64,000 bases of DNA from Cristatella mucedo (lineage: Eukaryota; Bryozoa; Phylactolaemata; Cristatellidae), in contig WPIO01000088.1 of the NCBI GenBank assembly GCA_009760855.2, forward strand, positions 584,501 through 648,500, read 5' to 3'. Positions 40,921 through 53,405 of this stretch are shown piece after piece; the first letter of the stretch is position 1, and the number at the start of each line of letters is the position of its first letter. The notes below the pieces were generated by a model. It saw nothing but the letters and a program-made list of their open reading frames with translations. It was not told where the DNA came from and searched no databases. The position numbers and the translations under genes are program-made.

Positions 40921-42261
40921 TTCTACTTATTTTAATTGTTTGTCCATGGATTGCAACTGCTGTAATAGCTTTACGTTAGATTGCCACTGACCGTGACGGA
41001 GTTATCATTTCAAATGTAATAAGTGGTGGCTTTATACCTATCTATAACAAAATCTATGAAAGCGATATATATGAAAGTACTGTAGACAACTAACGAAGCC
41101 ACGAAAACCTCGAATGATTCTAGGCCATTTACAGGCATTTGCCAACCACCAGTGGTGCGTGGCAGCAAAACATTTCTTCGTACTAGATTGACTGGCTAGC
41201 AATAAGAACGGTTGAGGGTATGCAACCTAGCAAGTCTGTAGAGTAATGAAAATTGAGTTTCCTAGCTTTGTGGCCATCAGATGAGGATATGTACTCATAA
41301 AACCCCCTTCTTTAATAATCTGCTGATGCGAATGGGAGCTAGGCTTTGGTGCTCGGAATCCTCACTTGACATCCAACTAGGATGGAAGACTGCAACAATC
41401 AGGCTACGATAACAACCAATAATAAATACTCTGACGCTCACTGTATCCAGCTGTCTCCGGGGCTTCCTTTCTCTCTTACAGTCTCAGGCCTGTATGTACA
41501 TGGTGCAGTCCTGTCTTCCTTCACCCGATCGCACGAGGTTTGAAGACGTCATGCGGACGTTTGACAGGCAATTTGCCGCCGTTGCCGACAGCGGTTGGCC
41601 GTTGGCGATAGTAGCCTCTGCCCGAGCTCAAACGCCACGCAGCCGCTGCTGACGCTGTCGCTGTTGCTGCTTTTCATCGGACCGGCCGTCGCGATGCCGC
41701 ACCGATGGGAGGACGATGCTGAAGACTCTGCCGGCGATACTTAGAGTAAAGGGAGCGCCCTGCGCCGATAGGCAGAGCCGTGACGCCGACTTTGACGCAT
41801 CGGCGGGCTGGCACAAGGATCAAGTACTTGCATGGCGAGCCGACGTAGACATCGAGCCATTGCACCTGCTGCCCCCGCCGCCACAGCAGCCCTCTGGATC
41901 CCTGCCGACATCGGGCGGCCACCCGGCGGTGGAGCTTCGACGACGGAAGAGACAGACAAGTGAGCGTAGTGACATGCCTCGGCCCGTGCTGGCTGCGTTG
42001 TCCACCTCGACAGCAATCTTGCTTCGGCAGCTGTTCGAGCAACTCAAGCGCTCGCTGGGACGCAAACGCCCGGACAATCTGGCAGATCGCTCGACCTTGG
42101 GACTTTCGGCGCTTGTGCCACCTTGGAGCGTTCTTCGATCGAGCGAGCGGACCCCTTATTCTGCTCACGGCTTGCTCGAGAATACTAAGCGCTCGCCCTC
42201 GGACCCGTCCCCTGTCTGGCCGTCTGCCCCACTCGACCCTCGATCCTTATATTGCTTTTAG
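40921..42261. other. No recognised gene; becomes GC-rich after 41.5 kb
   Basis: To 41500 the sequence is unique and balanced. From 41500 it is GC-rich, with a 181-codon plus-strand frame (41716-42259) that runs into the CUB exon's acceptor. It has no domain and overlaps open minus frames, so I do not call it coding; it could be 5' exon sequence of the CUB gene. Confidence 0.4.
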
Positions 42262-44463
42262 TGGAGCAGTATCGCATCAAGATGGTGGGTACGGGCTACT
42301 TTGCGACGCCACTCTACCCGCAGCTCGTCTCCGATGGCAGCTTTACGTGCTTCTGGCAGCTGTCGGCCATCTACGTCGGCCAGACTGTCAAAGTCGACCT
42401 GAGCGGCCTGCAGGTCACCAGCCACCAGACGACTTTGGCAGCGTCCGATTGCAGCGTCGAGTATGCCACTGTAGCAGATGCCAAAGGTCACGTTGTGAGG
42501 TAGGGGCACCGCTTCGTCGCCAGTTGCTCGCTCGTCTATCGATCGCCCTGCGATCACACGGTCTTCACTCCGATGCTCAGGCACAGAGCTGGCTGGGGCG
42601 CTGAGAAACCCGGACTCTGGAGTGAGTAGTGTGTGAGCATACACACACACACACACACACGCACAGATATGCCGTTTAGTCTAGGAGACGGCAATAGAGC
42701 ATCGATTATACGTAGGCTTCGCAATTCAACTGATCGCATTCTGCGCCTCCCCTCTGCAAATGGTTGGGGCCGGTGGGGCAGTACTCATCCGTTGGGCCAT
42801 ATTAGATCCTTTGGGCTGAACTTTGCCCTTCGGATGAGAGTTTGACCACTTATGCAGCACGACTTTCTTCCCTTTGGTGCAGGCGCTGAGAATACGACCT
42901 TGTAGGAAATATTCATGCCTTTGTCACTACATAGTAGACGAGGCGACGCCTCTTTACGGACTATTTGGCCACCTGTCGGCTTTGTGGCGAGCACCTGTCG
43001 GTTTAAGGCCCCTGGATCAACTGGCGATTACCTTGACCTGCTGAATTAAGAGCTTTGTCTTTCGGCAAATTTCGGTACAAAATCCTCGATGAGAAAGAGG
43101 GAGGCGTGCCCGTGTGCCGATTGGTTTCTTAGCATTTTCAGAATAACACTGGCCCTTCCTTGTGCAGCTAAGCTAGACCATGTTGGGGCACATTCTAATT
43201 ATATCGAAATAAGATATTACCACACTACCCGAGACTCCCTTGTCCCAACAATCACTGACAGCACATTCCGACCGCATACATAATCGTTTAAACGAAGCCA
43301 CAAGCTCTCTCTAACGTCGTCGCCTGCATGCCTCAGTAGCTGTTGTGTTTCTCGTACCAGCTTTAGCTTTCCCATTGATGTCTGAAGACACACTGAATGT
43401 TACCTGCACACATCCTCCAACCAACTGCTGTAGCAGTTCTCTACCGTTTCTAGGTATTGCAGCCCGCAGGAGGAGCCAATTCTCGTGGGTGAAAATGTCT
43501 ACGTATGGGCTTCCGGTCATGGGTCCCAGTTCAGGTTTGTTCTCTCTCTCTTTCTTGCCCTCTCTCGCCCTCTCTCGCCCTCTCTCGCCCTCTCTCGCCC
43601 TCCCTCGCCCTCTCTCGCCCTCTCTCTCCCTCCCTCGCCCTCCCTCGCCCTCCCTCGCCCTCCCTCGCTCTCCCTCGCTCTTCCTCGCTCTTCCTCGCTC
43701 TCTCTCGCTCTCTCTCGCTCTCTCATTGCTCAGGGCTTGTCTGAGTTGCACAGCTACCGTGCACTTATCCTGCCAATTCCTTCATACCAGTCACTCTTAG
43801 TTTGCCTGGTCACGTGCCCAGCAAATCGCATTGCCTCTCCGTCGCACTTCCTTCTGCAGCCCCACGCCCACTTCTGGAAAGGTGGCAGCGACCTAGGTGG
43901 CATCGGTGGACGGGCCGGTGCGATTACAAGTATAATAAAGGTCATCTGACGACGAGCTTTGCGAACTATTTCCTTTAAAGTTTGAGGAGGTCGTCTAAAG
44001 TCACTGGCCACGTTCGGCACGCCCGACTATCCCAGTGTGTATCCGAGAGCTCGAACCTGCTTCTGGCTGACCTCGGCGCCCAGTGCCGACCATCCAGTGA
44101 CCCTCGCCTTCGATACGTTCGGAGTCGGCCGAAGTGGCTCGTCGTGCGAGGGCACATACGTCACGGTGTAGACGAGCGAGCAGGGGCTGTTCGGACGGTG
44201 AGCTGAGGCGCCTCTCCTTGTCTTCGCCCCGAGCCGTGTCTAGCTTCTGCCCCGTTGGCCGCATGTGAAGGTGAAGGCCTTCCCTCTGGCTGCAAAGTGA
44301 GGCGTGACCGAGCAACCCGACTATCCGAATGGCGTGCACCGTTAAAGGTTCTGCAGCGACAGCCTGCCGGTGAACGTCACCACAAGAGCCTTCCTCTTCA
44401 TCCCTTTCTCCAGCGACGGCAACGATGACAACAAGCCCGGCTTTATCGCCAGGTTGACAACCA
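42262..44463 (+). pseudogene. CUB-domain gene exons, probably decaying
   Basis: Four exons with matching splice phases. Exon 42262-42499 (acceptor TGCTTTTAG, donor GAG|GTAGGG) encodes GYFATPLYPQLVSDGSFTCF to SDCSVEYATV, the first half of a CUB domain. Exon 43454-43534 (phase 2) continues YCSPQEEPILVGENVYVWAS. An exon ending at 44197 encodes a second CUB start (FGTPDYPSVYPRARTCFWLT, SSCEGTYVTV), and 44348-44463 its end (FCSDSLPVNVTTRAFLFIPF, then PGFIARLTT), leaving a phase 1 donor as CUB domains usually do. A TAG (44169-44171) lies inside the second domain. CUB domains are extracellular binding modules. Exons before and after are not resolved. Confidence 0.65.
43541..43727. repeat. 10-bp minisatellite GCCCTCTCTC
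   Basis: About 18 units, drifting to CGCTCTTCCT and CGCTCTCTCT. It starts six bases after the splice donor at 43534/43535, so it occupies the intron's beginning. Long open frames on both strands here are artefacts. Confidence 0.95.
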
Positions 44464-44597
44464 GTGAGTCGTATGAGCCGCCAGAGGGCGTCCTCTGCTG
44501 CTCAGGAGCGAAAGCTGCTGCAAATGAGAGCTCAGGCTGCAGCCGCCGCCTAATTAGACCGCCCTCTTTCATGCGATGCTCTCTTCCCTTTTAGACG

Positions 44598-44868
44598 GCT
44601 TGAATCTATCGACACCGGGCGTTGGTGGTGGCAGTACGGTGTCACCTGGTCCTCTCGACGACTGCGGATAGAACATCGATTGCAAACGCCGGGGGAAGCA
44701 GCGCCACCTCCACCAGCCCACCGACCACACTCAGCTCGGCAGCATCGTCGTTCGTCACGAAGCCACTAGTAGCGACGACTTCCGAAACAGAAACAGCAGG
44801 GCCGGGCACAGCTCCGACGACTGTCGGTGATCTACCGGTGACTCAGCCACTGACTTCAACGTCGTAGC
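44598..44868 (+). pseudogene. Ser/Thr-rich stalk-like segment
   Basis: After an acceptor-like TTCCCTTTTAG (44595) the phase-consistent frame reads NGLNLSTPGVGGGSTVSPGP then hits TAG. The neighbouring frame is mucin-like: GGSSATSTSPPTTLSSAASS, ATTSETETAGPGTAPTTVGD, ending at 44868. A frameshift joining the two would give a Ser/Thr-rich extracellular linker after the CUB domains. The frame break supports decay of this gene. Confidence 0.4.
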
Positions 44869-46990
44869 CTTCGAACGGCAGCACAGCCGAATATACTACG
44901 CCAGCCCAAAGGTTGCGGTGTGGCAAGCACTGGCCGGCCACTGCGAGCGAGCCGATCTTGACTGTATGACGAAAGCTGAGGTCGAAGTGGCCGACGGCAG
45001 GGCGAGCTGCCTCAGCCAAGACTATTGTGCCCACCTTGCTGGCGGGTGTCGCGCTCAATCATTTCTTGGTTGCCAGCGAGCGAACGCTTCCCGACTGTCG
45101 CTGGCCGATATCCTTGGCTTTGGCAGGTTATCGTCTGCTTGCAAGCCGCGTCGGTCGAATGGGCGAATGCTGTGCTCAATATAGACGCAGAATCGCCGAT
45201 CAAGCATGTCCACCTTGTTCAGTCGAGGGACGAGCGTGTCCAGTCGAAATACTGAGAGGCACGAAGGTCGCTCAGTAACCTTCAATCTGACCTCGATCTC
45301 TAACCTCTAACCTGCCACTTGCATAGTGGCACATGCTGTGCCACTCGCTTTCTGTAGCAGCTCGCTAGCACGCCTTGCTCGGTTCGTCCGTCCTCGAGCG
45401 GAGAGGTCATGGAGCCGTTGGTGCCCAATTAAAACGCTGCTGTAACCGCACGATGTCTGCCTTTGTCGCTTCCAGAGGCTCACGTCCTCTTTTCGTCCTC
45501 CCCCTCTCCTCGCTCGCTCTCATTCTAGCTAGCTCTCATTCTTGCTAGCTCTTATTCTCGACCACATTCGCGCTCGCTCTTAATTCTCGCTCACTCTTAG
45601 TCTCTCTCGCTCGCTTTCCTTCTTAATCACATTCTTGCTCGCTCACTCTTATTCTCTCGCTCACTCATACTTTCGTCCTCACTCTCTTGTCGGATGCATT
45701 CTGCTTCCTTTCTGGCTGCTTCCAGTAGCTGGAGAATACCGAGCTGTGCTCAGGCTCAGTGGCCGTGCCAGGCCGAGACCTGGCTGCAGCTCGTCATTCG
45801 TTCTGTCAGCCTCTTTGGCAACAAGCTCAAGGCTGTCAGCCGCTCGCCCTTACGAGGACCGTGCTTCATCCGTCAAGTAGTGCTGCCGCCTCAGTGAGAA
45901 CGTGACGCGGTAGCGACGAGTCGAAACCTTCGCTGTGTAAGCAAGCAGCTGGGTGGTGCAGCTGTCGTTCGGCTTAATCCTCCGGCTTAAGCCTGCCGCC
46001 CTGGGCGAACGAATGGGGCAGCTGGGGGAGGGCTGCCCGAGAGGCTCCTCCCATTTGGTTCTGCCCTGTGGTGGGGCCTGCGGAAGAGTCCGCTCGAACG
46101 TGCCTTTTGCCCACGACGATGCCTGTTTGGACCTTTGGATGCCACTTTGCCTGCCCCTAGCCCCCTCCCAGTTTGCCTGCCCCACCCTGTTTGCTCCCGG
46201 AGGCTCGATCTGCCTGCGGAGAGCTCAAAGAGAGCTGAGCTCCCTGCTGAGCTGGGAGCTCATCTTGGACGAACGAACGAGCAGTGCCTTGGCGAGCTCA
46301 TTCGAGGTTTCACACGTTTCTCAGGGCGCCAGCAACATGATTTTCTCCCGTTATTGTCCAGGACGGCGGCAGCGTCGGCGGCGGCCCAGTGGACGTGACT
46401 TCTACACTTCTATTCTCGGATCCTCCTCCGTCCGCCACCGGCTCCGTCCTCTGCAGAACTCTCGACCGCACGGAGCTCCGCCGATGGCGGTGGCGGCGGC
46501 TGTGCTTCCGGCCGAGCGAGAACGCTCGAGGTGCTGGAGTCGGCTTCGGCGGTAGCGGCTTCGGGTTTAGAATGATCACCGGATGCCCGTTCAGCGTATG
46601 GGTGGCCTCGCAGCCGTGGTCGCCATCAGCTTCGTCGCTGGGACGAGGCGGGTCACAGGGCGCCCTCAAGCTCACGAGCGTTGACGTGGCAGCGACCGGG
46701 TGAATTTCACCAGAGGCAGCATCCCTTAACTTGACGTCGACGCCGCCATTAACGCGCCGTTCGAGACGGCGGCCGACGGACCGACAGTTAGATCGACGGG
46801 TGTCTACGGTGACGGCGATCGGCCAGTCGTCAAGGGTCGTCTTACGAGCACCCGCCGATCCGGCCAATCCGGCCGTAGCTCGCTGGTTAGCACCACTATC
46901 TTAAGGTGAAAGGTCACAGGCCCCACGTCCCAGCAATCAAAGCACACGACCCCCTGTGAGCAAGTGGACGCCCGGAACGCACTGTCGCGT
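44869..46990. other. GC-rich, no resolved gene
   Basis: Several overlapping long frames on both strands reflect GC richness. A plus frame at 46362-46703 after CCAG (GGSVGGGPVDVTSTLLFSDP) and a minus frame at 46310-46867 (Pro-rich, PKPLPPKPTPAPR) are the best coding candidates, but neither has a domain. 45480-45680 is a CTCGCTCTT-rich tract. Confidence 0.35.
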
Positions 46991-47026
46991 CTCTAGGCCC
47001 GATCGCGAACTGAAATTTACCAGAGG

Positions 47027-47118
47027 TGAGAGAGAGACAGAGAGAGACAGAGAGAGAGAGATAGATAGAGACAGACAGACAGGGAGAGACAGAGAGAGAG
47101 AGAGAGAGACAGAGAGAC

Positions 47119-47191
<73 letters not shown>

Positions 47192-47310
47192 GATAGAGAC
47201 AGAGAGAGATAGAGACAGAGAGAGAGAGAGACAGAGAGAGATAGAGACAGAGAGAGATAGAGACAGAGAGAGAGAGAGACAGAGAGAGATAGAGACAGAG
47301 AGTGCATGCA
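47027..47310. repeat. (GA)n microsatellite with higher-order unit
   Basis: GA repeat containing regularly spaced AGATAGAGACAGAG units, especially 47185-47300. Its left flank (CTGAAATTTACCAGAGG) is the inverse of the flank at 120-140. Confidence 0.95.
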
Positions 47311-47510
47311 GGAAGCATCGCTCAAGAATCTACGAGCAGTAGCTAAGGAAAATATATCCGGTTGTCTGTGCAGAGAATGCTTGCTGGTACATTTTAATGT
47401 TAGTAGCGAGCCACGATTCGAAGAAGCTGGCTGGGTGGAGGTCGGAGGTCAGCCGTCTGTCGACGGCCTGCCTTTCTATTTGCATCTCGCCTCAATCTCT
47501 CTGCCTCCTT

Positions 47511-49683
47511 TCATTTATCCAGATAGTAAGGATGGACCAGGAGGCTATCGAGGGTGATTCTGTTGTTAGCCTCTGGCTCCATCAGTCGGGCTATGATTAG
47601 ACGCTCAAAGTCGTCGCTATCTGGGAGCTTTGCCAGGCTTCTCCTGAACGCGAGAAATCTCACTGCTGGGTCCAGAGCTGGAAGAAATCCACGTGCCTTA
47701 AACGAAACAGAGCTGGTTGCCCGGACAAAGTTTAGTAACAACAATGATAATGATGCACTTAATAAAAGTGCCCTCAAAGAACTAAATCTCTTTCTACACA
47801 CTATACATTTTCTGTAGAAGAAATACTATTGAATGGTGAGCGGAAATATCATGCTTGATAAACTACATGAATAACATGGTTAGCTGTGACACGAACCCGG
47901 TCAGCATGCGAGAGTGGTTAGTGGCAGCATACCATGGCAGCATGTGACACAAGTCGGGAGGGAGTTCCACGCTTTAAGAGCATACGAACTAAATGCACGG
48001 TCTCCAAAGGATTTGAGGTTTGTACGAGGTATTCGTAGACTTTGGATTCCGAAAAGTGGGTGGTACGATAGATTCAACAGGAGATATGCTGGCAAAGCCG
48101 ATTTTGAGTGTTAGCGTATCTAATTTCTGAATCATACTCGGTTTGCATATGACTAGTAAGTTTTTTATCACCATTCAATTTAGTTAAATTTGTTACCATA
48201 TATGTGCGGATGTCATCAATCCATGCAGCAAGAGAGTTGAGAGAATTTGAGGTGATCCAAAGGCTGGTATGGATGAAAGCAAAGGTCCAACTGAGTGTCA
48301 TAGGCATGTAAGTGAAAGCAATGATTGTGCTTGACAATCACGTCGGCACGGGAGACCTAGCAAAGAGCAATGAGGTACCCCAAAATTCAGAGGTTTATCT
48401 TAGACGATCTTTGTCTATTCACGTCGAAACCCTTAAGTCTCCCCATCACCCATCTGCTTCGCTCACTCACTATTACGTAGAGAAGGACTCCCAGCGAATA
48501 GATGTCGGTCGGCACAGCCTCGTACTCCTCGCTTCTCAGCGTTTCAGGAGCGTTGTAAATCGGCGTGCCACGATATCCTCGCTTCTTTTGGCCAGGCACG
48601 AACCGTTCGGCAAGGCCAAAGTCGCAGAGTTTCACCTTGGGTCCCCTGAACACCAGCACGTTCTCGGGTTTGACGTCTCTGTCAGAAAAAAGCATTAGTG
48701 CTCGCACCGTGACCGTCCCGAGAGCAGCTAAATAAAGCCCGAGCACCGGTCGCGGCTGTGCAAACCCACAAGCACGACCGGAAGTAAGGTGCCCGGTCTT
48801 GAGCTGTACTCACCCGTGTATGATGTGCATTGCATGCATGTAGCTCAGGCCAGCTGCCAGCTGTCGCATGATATCGCGTCTTTCAAATCTCGGCACTCGT
48901 ATATTAGGCTGCATCCGTCGGTACGCGTTCAGATCGCCGAGCTGACCTAACTCCATTACTATGCAAGAGGTCTAGATAGTACAAGAAATCGTTTTCAAGA
49001 CAAGGGCTAACTCTATGGCTAGGCGCATGCTCGGTCTAGAGAGACGTAGCCGCCTGCAGCCGTGGCGAATCGCCCTGGCATCACCATAGTGCAAGCGTAC
49101 ACACCCAGCCATTCAGCGACTATGCAGCCATTTCCGCCGTGCCCGAAATAAGGGGCTAGCACTCAGGACGACTGAACATCGAAGAAAAAAGAGTTAAGAT
49201 ATTATCGAGTTCAAAATTTGACAGCAGCATTTCGTTTAACTAGGCTAGCCGGTGAGCGCAGGATGAAACAGAAGTAGAGACCAAACTCACAAACTCAAGA
49301 GGCATCACATTCGCACCCTCACCCTCTGGCTTCTTAGGCTTAGTTTGCGTCGCTACCAAGAAGGCGACGAACAAGCGATTGTACTTTCAGGCACCTCTTA
49401 CCCAACCACCGTTGAGCGTAAAGTCGGAGTAGTATTCAATGACATTCTCGTGCTTTAGCGTTCGCATAATTTCAACTTCTTTATGAAGACTATTGGCTAT
49501 CCAGTGTTTAGACGAAGGAAGAATTTTAGCACAGGCTTTCCTGCCATCTGGCCGGTGGCGAACAATCAATAACTGGCCATTCTTATTGTTGACGATCAAT
49601 TCGTCAACGTCGTAGTTATGTTGGCGGAAGCAATGGGCAAGCACACGCCCCTGGTGCTCTCTTAAGATCCCCAACATTGCCAT
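47511..49683 (-). CDS. Serine/threonine protein kinase, copy 1 (4 exons)
   Basis: Exons on the minus strand: 49683-49402, 48971-48814, 48678-48471, 47696-47511 (282+158+208+186 nt; introns GT-AG, phases 0, 2, 0), giving 277 residues without stops. N-lobe: CAKIL holds the ATP lysine and [17 protein letters not shown] the C-helix Glu. Hinge: [10 protein letters not shown]. Catalytic loop: IIHGDVKPENVLV (HGD in place of HRD; Asp kept). CDFGLAERF is the [15 protein letters not shown] the APE motif, [12 protein letters not shown] helix F. C-terminal: LMEPEANNRITLDSLLVHPY. No canonical GxGxxG loop is visible before the lysine. ATG 49683 is chosen because the upstream codon of the open frame is GTG and this Met is shared with the other two copies. 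Substrate and pathway unknown. Confidence 0.85.
47735..48360 (-). mobile_element. LINE fragment in kinase copy 1, intron 3
   Basis: Minus-strand: DTQLDLCFHPYQPLDHLKFS (after the polymerase motif), then a jump to RIPRTNLKSFGDRAFSSYAL and the 3' tail ending in AT-rich repeats near 47740. It is at the same intron position as the LINEs in copies 2 and 3 but has an internal deletion. Confidence 0.85.
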
Positions 49684-49745
49684 GACTGGAGTGTGGTTCC
49701 TGCTCTGCACTTCCTGCCGGGTGCTTCAGCAACAGCGTGTCGTCA

Positions 49746-49754
49746 CTATATATA
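49746..49754 (-). promoter_or_regulatory. TATA-like box of kinase copy 1
   Basis: TATATATAG on the minus strand, 63 bases upstream of the ATG at 49683. The identical box is at the same distance in copy 3. Promoter role is inferred from position. Confidence 0.45.
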
Positions 49755-50643
49755 GCATATGTCCCGGCAATATTGTGTCGTCACAAAAGATGAACGGGAT
49801 GTCGTCAGAAGTTATTCTGACATTGCCACGATCGAGACCGAGGCTTTGCAGCATTTGCTGCTTCCGCCACAATTGACTGCTCGCCGAGCGCTCGCCGGCA
49901 ATAACTTGGCACACTGCTGCTGTTGAAAACATATTTTTTCTTGCTCACCTTAATAATAATAATTGATAATGCGCCCTCAGAGAACTCGATCTCTTTACAG
50001 TCGCTTGCAATTTCCTGTAAAGGAAACACGATCGTGGCATGAGTGGTATCACGCTTGATGAACACCAACAACGACATAAATAGCACGTCTTTCCGTTCGC
50101 CGATAATCTTTTATTTCCCTTTCATATTGCCTACGTATTACTACCGACAAGCAATGGTTATCTAGCGAGGGTGCAAACCGAAAAAGAACGACCACATTGT
50201 TACTTGTGCGAACGCTTGTATGCTTCTATGTACGCTTCCATGCAGTGATAGCAAACTACGATAAAAATATGCAGCAAGATTCATCAGCTCTGTGACATCG
50301 TACTCTTCCGGTGTCGTTTCTCCTGATGCATTTCTTTCTCAGCAGGAAAATATCACCTTGACACAAAGTGAAGTCGCACGTAAGGCCGTAATTCTGTCTG
50401 TTAACAACGTGCAGCTACGAAGCGTGCTCAGTCGCATGAAATTGATTTTGAGCATTCTTCGGCTTTTCGATCGTACGGCTGAAATGATCCCCCGTTTAAA
50501 AGCAAATTAAGTTCCTAAACAGTTCATTAACCTTCACAAAGCCAAAACAACGTATAAAGATTGCCTAAGAATGGCACCCGAAGATGAATAATTTCTACTA
50601 TTTGCAACGGCAGTCGCCAGCGTTAATATGCATGCAGCTCAAG

Positions 50644-50686
50644 CCAGCTACTTCCGGCTCCTCCGGCAGCCGGAAGTAGCTGGTGT
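50644..50686. repeat. GC-rich hairpin, one of four
   Basis: AGCTACTTCCGGCT and AGCCGGAAGTAGCT flank a CCTCCGGC loop. Related hairpins are at 51495-51530, 57885-57920 and 60648-60690. Each is followed by the ~180-bp block described under 50701-50997. Confidence 0.9.
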
Positions 50687-50700
50687 CGATTGCATGCGGC

Positions 50701-50997
50701 TCAAGCCTGAACGTAGATGTAGTCAAGCTCGGGAGCGTCATACTCCTGTGTCCGGATCATTTTCGCCGGGATCTTTTCCGTCGGGAGCCTGATGAGCAAC
50801 ACCAGCGTGAATACGGTGTGGCTAAGCCAGGCAGATGGCGGACTGTGAGATGGCAGATGGATGACGTGGCAGCATGGACGGGCGTCCGAGATTGGTAGGC
50901 TCGTTGGGATCCGGGAGGTGAACAGGCAGCATGGACAAGTCGGATAGCATTTACAGCCTACAACGTTACGCCACACGAAAGAGCCAGAGTAGGCCAT
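50701..50997 (-). pseudogene. Repeated terminal exon-like ORF
   Basis: Minus-strand frame ending TQEYDAPELDYIYVQA and stop. The same C-terminus is encoded at 51385-51475 (plus), 57950-58040 (minus) and 60532-60628 (plus). Between diverged copies the tail is kept (LIRLPTEKIP versus LIRVTTEKIP, then IRTQ or TTQTQ and EYDAPELDYIYVQA), which could mean the block derives from a real protein's last exon with a preceding hydrophobic segment (TVFTLVLLIR). No family recognised and no start or splice site shown. Confidence 0.4.
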
Positions 50998-51870
50998 TTA
51001 TCGTTCGTATCGTTCGTTGTGGCTCATCCTTTCAGCAGTCCTGAGCTGCTACTTCTATGCTACTCACTACTGTAACTGTTCACCTGACTCTGCTATGCTT
51101 CCCACTTTCTCTTTGCTGGGTGAGACGAAGTCTGTTGGCTACCGAATGCGTACCGAAAGCCGTTTAGGCTGTGAGCCCGTTATACAAAACTCTTACGTTA
51201 CGTTCACTTAGTCTTTCTAGCTTTGTGAAGTTACAGACGGAGATACATTACATTACAGTCGCTTGCTGTTGGCTGGTTAGCTGAGTCAATCATCGATGCC
51301 CGGCTATCCACACTAGCTGCGTCTCTGCTCAGTCAGCCATCTGCCTGGCTTAGCCACACCGTATTCGCTGGTGTTGCTCATCAGGGTCACGACGGAAAAG
51401 ATCCCGACGACAACGACCCAGACACAGGAGTATGACGCTCCCGAGCTTGACTACATCTACGTACAGGCTTGAGTCACGTGCATATCAACGCCTGCGACTT
51501 CCGGCTTCCGGAGGAGCCGGAAGTCGCCAGTGCTCCACTAATGCCCGGACGCAATTAATTTGCTTAAATGTTGATGTGGAAATGTTGAACAAACAAAAAT
51601 GTAGCGAGAAAAATCGTAGCGGTGCCTCTGATTTTTTTGAAGGATTTTCATGACTGTATTTAAATATGTGCATAGCGTATGAATTTCTTGCATGCGAAAT
51701 GACCGAATCGGAAAGATCGTATCGCACAAAATGATTAGTTGGAGTCCGGTCTAGTAGACCTCACTCAATCGTTCACTGTTAGACAAAGTACGTGAGAAAA
51801 AGACAAATCCCTTGACGTGCTCACCAGAGACATGCCGCCTGCCCTAGGTCACATCGTGCAAATTTGCACC

Positions 51871-53065
51871 ACCCGCAGCCATGTGTCGTGCCTGTTCAGC
51901 AGGACGGAGCAACATATTTATCGGACATCAGAGATCTTTAATTTATGGGACACCAATGGATTTCCATTTATGGGACGTCAAAGATTTTCTTGTCTTTGAG
52001 CTTTTATTTTTATGAAAAATCCTCAGACGAAGCGATGACATTGGCTCCGTGAAGTTTCGACGCAAAGCAGAAGAATGCGTTAAATAAACTTTGTACTACT
52101 GAGCTCGCCTTGTATCTATCAGAGGAAATACGGCTTTACGTGCGACTTCACTTTTTTGTCAGATATTTTCCTGCAGGGAAAAATGCATCAGGAGAAACGA
52201 CAGGGAAAAAGTATGGTGTCACAGACCTGATGAATTTTGCTGCGTGATTTGATCGCAATGCATTATCACTGCATAGAGAAGCGTTCGCGATTGCAGCAAT
52301 GCGGTCGTTCTTTCCGGTCTGTACCGTCGTCAGATAATCCTCGGGTATCAGTAGTAATACGTGAGCACTATGAACTGGGATACAATTACCAGCGAACGGA
52401 AATGCGTGCCATTTATGTTATTCTTGTTGTTTATTAAGCGCGATACCACTCACCCCACGATCATGTTTCCTATGCAGCAAATTCAAAGCGTGTGCAAACA
52501 GATTGAGTTCTCTGCGGGCGCTTTATCAGAAGTATTATTGGTTATAAAGACGAAAACGAATAAGAAGGCTTGTTTTCAGCAGCAGCAGCCGTGTGACAAG
52601 TTATCGCGAGCGAGCGCTCGGCCAAATTTTGAGCGTGGCGGAAGCAGCAAATGATGAGCAAATGCCCCGGTCTCGATTGCGGCCATTTCCAATTCATCTG
52701 TGACTACATCCAATTTCTCTTTCGTGACGACACGCCATTGCTGCAACAACTGCTATATAGTAATATATATATATATATATATATATGTAGCAACTCACTT
52801 AATAAAGTGCCCACAGAGAACTCAATCTCCTTCTAGGCACTTTAGGTTTGCTGCAAATGAAACACGAATGGTTTTCGCCAGCATACACAATAACAGTCAG
52901 AATAACACGGTTAGGGGTTATATGCACAGGGTCAGCATGCAATTATTGTTACTGGCAGCAATAGCACTTCATAAGTAAAATGTTTTTTTGCAAAACCTTG
53001 GTTATTTTTACTCATGCACCGAGGTTCCACATTGTTCGTTTGCTTTTTAGACGTTGACTAAACTT
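51871..53065. other. Spacer between arms; decayed kinase-copy-2 upstream region
   Basis: 51871-52140 has no recognised feature. 52140-52760 is a diverged relative of 60945-61575 (for example GAAAAATGCATCAGGAGAAACGAC). It includes a LINE tail at 52430-52545 (plus), and a second, minus-oriented LINE tail follows at 52793-52975 beside an AT tract (52758-52788). Confidence 0.6.
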
Positions 53066-53362
<297 letters not shown>

Positions 53363-53405
53363 TACGACACGCCATTGCTAAAGCACCCGGCAGGAAGTGC
53401 AGAGC

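Larger units (their letters stand above)
48440..51870. repeat. Left arm of large inverted duplication
   Basis: 48440-51005 pairs inversely with 60326-62890 (both about 2565 bp, nearly identical, almost no indels); 51018-51870 pairs with 57545-58393. It contains kinase copy 1 exons 1-3 and upstream DNA, a LINE tail at 49955-50080 (minus), and a LINE 3' fragment at 51040-51260. A 72-codon plus-strand frame (50292-50510, MTSYSSGVVSPDAFLSQQEN) is identical in both arms, which reflects recent copying and not selection. Confidence 0.92.

Noticed and set aside
41716-42259. 181-codon Pro/Arg/Ser-rich gene
   Set aside because: Open frames exist on both strands through this GC-rich stretch and it has no domain; kept only as possible upstream sequence of the CUB gene.
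43541-43727. CRISPR-like array
   Set aside because: A 10-bp direct tandem repeat without spacers, in a eukaryotic intron.
50292-50510. Conserved 72-codon gene present at 50292 and 60818
   Set aside because: Identity between the copies follows from recent duplication of the whole arm; no domain, start context or splice sites support coding.
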